From Ignavibacteriota bacterium (GTDB lineage Bacteria; Bacteroidota; Kapaibacteriia; Palsa-1295), in assembly GCA_003151215.1 (NCBI GenBank), contig PLXB01000363.1, positions 1,103-6,652 on the forward strand: 5,550 nucleotides of DNA, written 5' to 3'. Position 1 is the first letter of the stretch, and each line of letters starts with the position of its first letter. Shown here piece after piece: positions 5,245 to 5,550 of this stretch. The notes beneath the pieces are model-generated. The model searched no databases. It worked only from the letters and a program-made list of their open reading frames with translations, and had not been told where the DNA came from. The position numbers and the translations under genes were made by a program.

Positions 5245-5550
5245 TTAACCAGATAATTTTTCTTGCAGATTCGTGAGCATAACGTCGGTCATCTTAGAAA
5301 GGTCGTATTCATTTTTCCATCCCCAATCTGCGCGCGCGGTTGAGTCATCGATGCTCTGTGGCCAACCGTCGGCGATCGCTTGGCGATGGTCGGGACTATA
5401 TGAAATTTCAAATTCAGGAATATGTTTTTTGACTTCCTCGGCGATTTCTTTCGGCGAGAAGCTCATGGCGGAGAGATTGTATGACATGCGTGATTTTACT
5501 TTTTCCGCAGGAGCTTGCATGAGCTCGATCGTCGCGCGGATGGCGTCGTC
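5245..5550 (-). CDS. tdh: L-threonine 3-dehydrogenase, short-chain (NAD-epimerase-like) type, C-terminal part
   Basis: This enzyme oxidises threonine with NAD+ to 2-amino-3-ketobutyrate, the substrate of the next gene's product. The frame is open to the right edge: codons before the internal ATG at 5520 read DDAIRATIEL, which continues the family sequence, so that ATG is not the true start. The 101 visible residues contain MSYNLSAMSFSPKEIAEEVK, KHIPEFEISY, RQAIADGWPQSIDDSTARAD and WGWKNEYDL, the hallmark C-terminus of the extended short-chain dehydrogenase form of Tdh known from vertebrates and many bacteria. It is unlike the zinc-dependent alcohol-dehydrogenase-type Tdh of E. coli. The NAD-binding glycine motif and the catalytic Tyr-Lys pair lie outside the window. 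A general sugar-nucleotide epimerase is the main alternative; the SYNLSAMSF and ADGWP motifs and the kbl neighbour argue against it. Confidence 0.92.
   Translation of the reverse strand, partial: DDAIRATIELMQAPAEKVKSRMSYNLSAMSFSPKEIAEEVKKHIPEFEISYSPDHRQAIADGWPQSIDDSTARADWGWKNEYDLSKMTDVMLTNLQEKLSG

Noticed and set aside
5245..5520. A complete 91-residue gene starting at ATG 5520
   Set aside because: The frame continues upstream to the window edge with family-matching residues, so this is the end of a longer tdh gene.

Overview
The window is ordinary bacterial chromosome with compact, housekeeping-type gene content. I see no mobile element, phage gene, CRISPR array or RNA gene. Several details suggest a Candidate Phyla Radiation / Patescibacteria (Parcubacteria-like) organism: the sequence style of the PNPase N-terminus ([32 protein letters not shown], in two pieces around residues 72-103), a stand-alone bifunctional phosphoglucose/phosphomannose isomerase in place of classical Pgi, short intergenic gaps, and starts without a Shine-Dalgarno sequence. 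This placement is inference from remembered family appearance, not a database result.

Layout from left to right. Positions 1-369 (minus) hold the N-terminal 123 codons of polyribonucleotide nucleotidyltransferase (pnp), which runs off the left edge. Positions 370-553 form a divergent regulatory region. It contains a long, nearly continuous hairpin (382-438) in the presumed pnp leader, and two back-to-back sigma70-type promoters whose -35 hexamers overlap (460-510). Positions 554-886 (plus) encode a 110-residue protein I do not recognise. A two-way terminator (924-959) separates it from a convergent gene, 965-2020 (minus), for a PGI/PMI-type SIS-domain isomerase. A 100-bp divergent gap (2021-2120) carries a -10 box 6 bp from the isomerase start, suggesting a leaderless mRNA, and an extended -10 promoter for glmS. 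Positions 2121-3977 (plus) encode complete GlmS. A perfect 36-bp palindrome (3985-4020) is a shared terminator between glmS and the convergent minus-strand pair. That pair is kbl (4019-5233) and, upstream of it, the C-terminal 101 codons of a short-chain-type L-threonine 3-dehydrogenase (5245-5550), which runs off the right edge.

How the genes work together: the isomerase and GlmS both act on fructose-6-phosphate. The isomerase sets its exchange with glucose-6-P and mannose-6-P, and GlmS commits it to glucosamine-6-P for cell-wall precursors. Tdh and Kbl are the two steps that turn threonine plus CoA into glycine and acetyl-CoA, and they sit 11 nt apart in reaction order. pnp is an RNA-decay gene with its own promoter and a leader structure that recalls pnp autoregulation in enterobacteria.

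I found no clearly new multi-gene system. The items most worth a second look are the pnp leader hairpin, the shared -35 divergent promoter, the orphan 110-residue protein, and the lack of Shine-Dalgarno sequences at all five visible starts. All regulatory calls are by-eye predictions.
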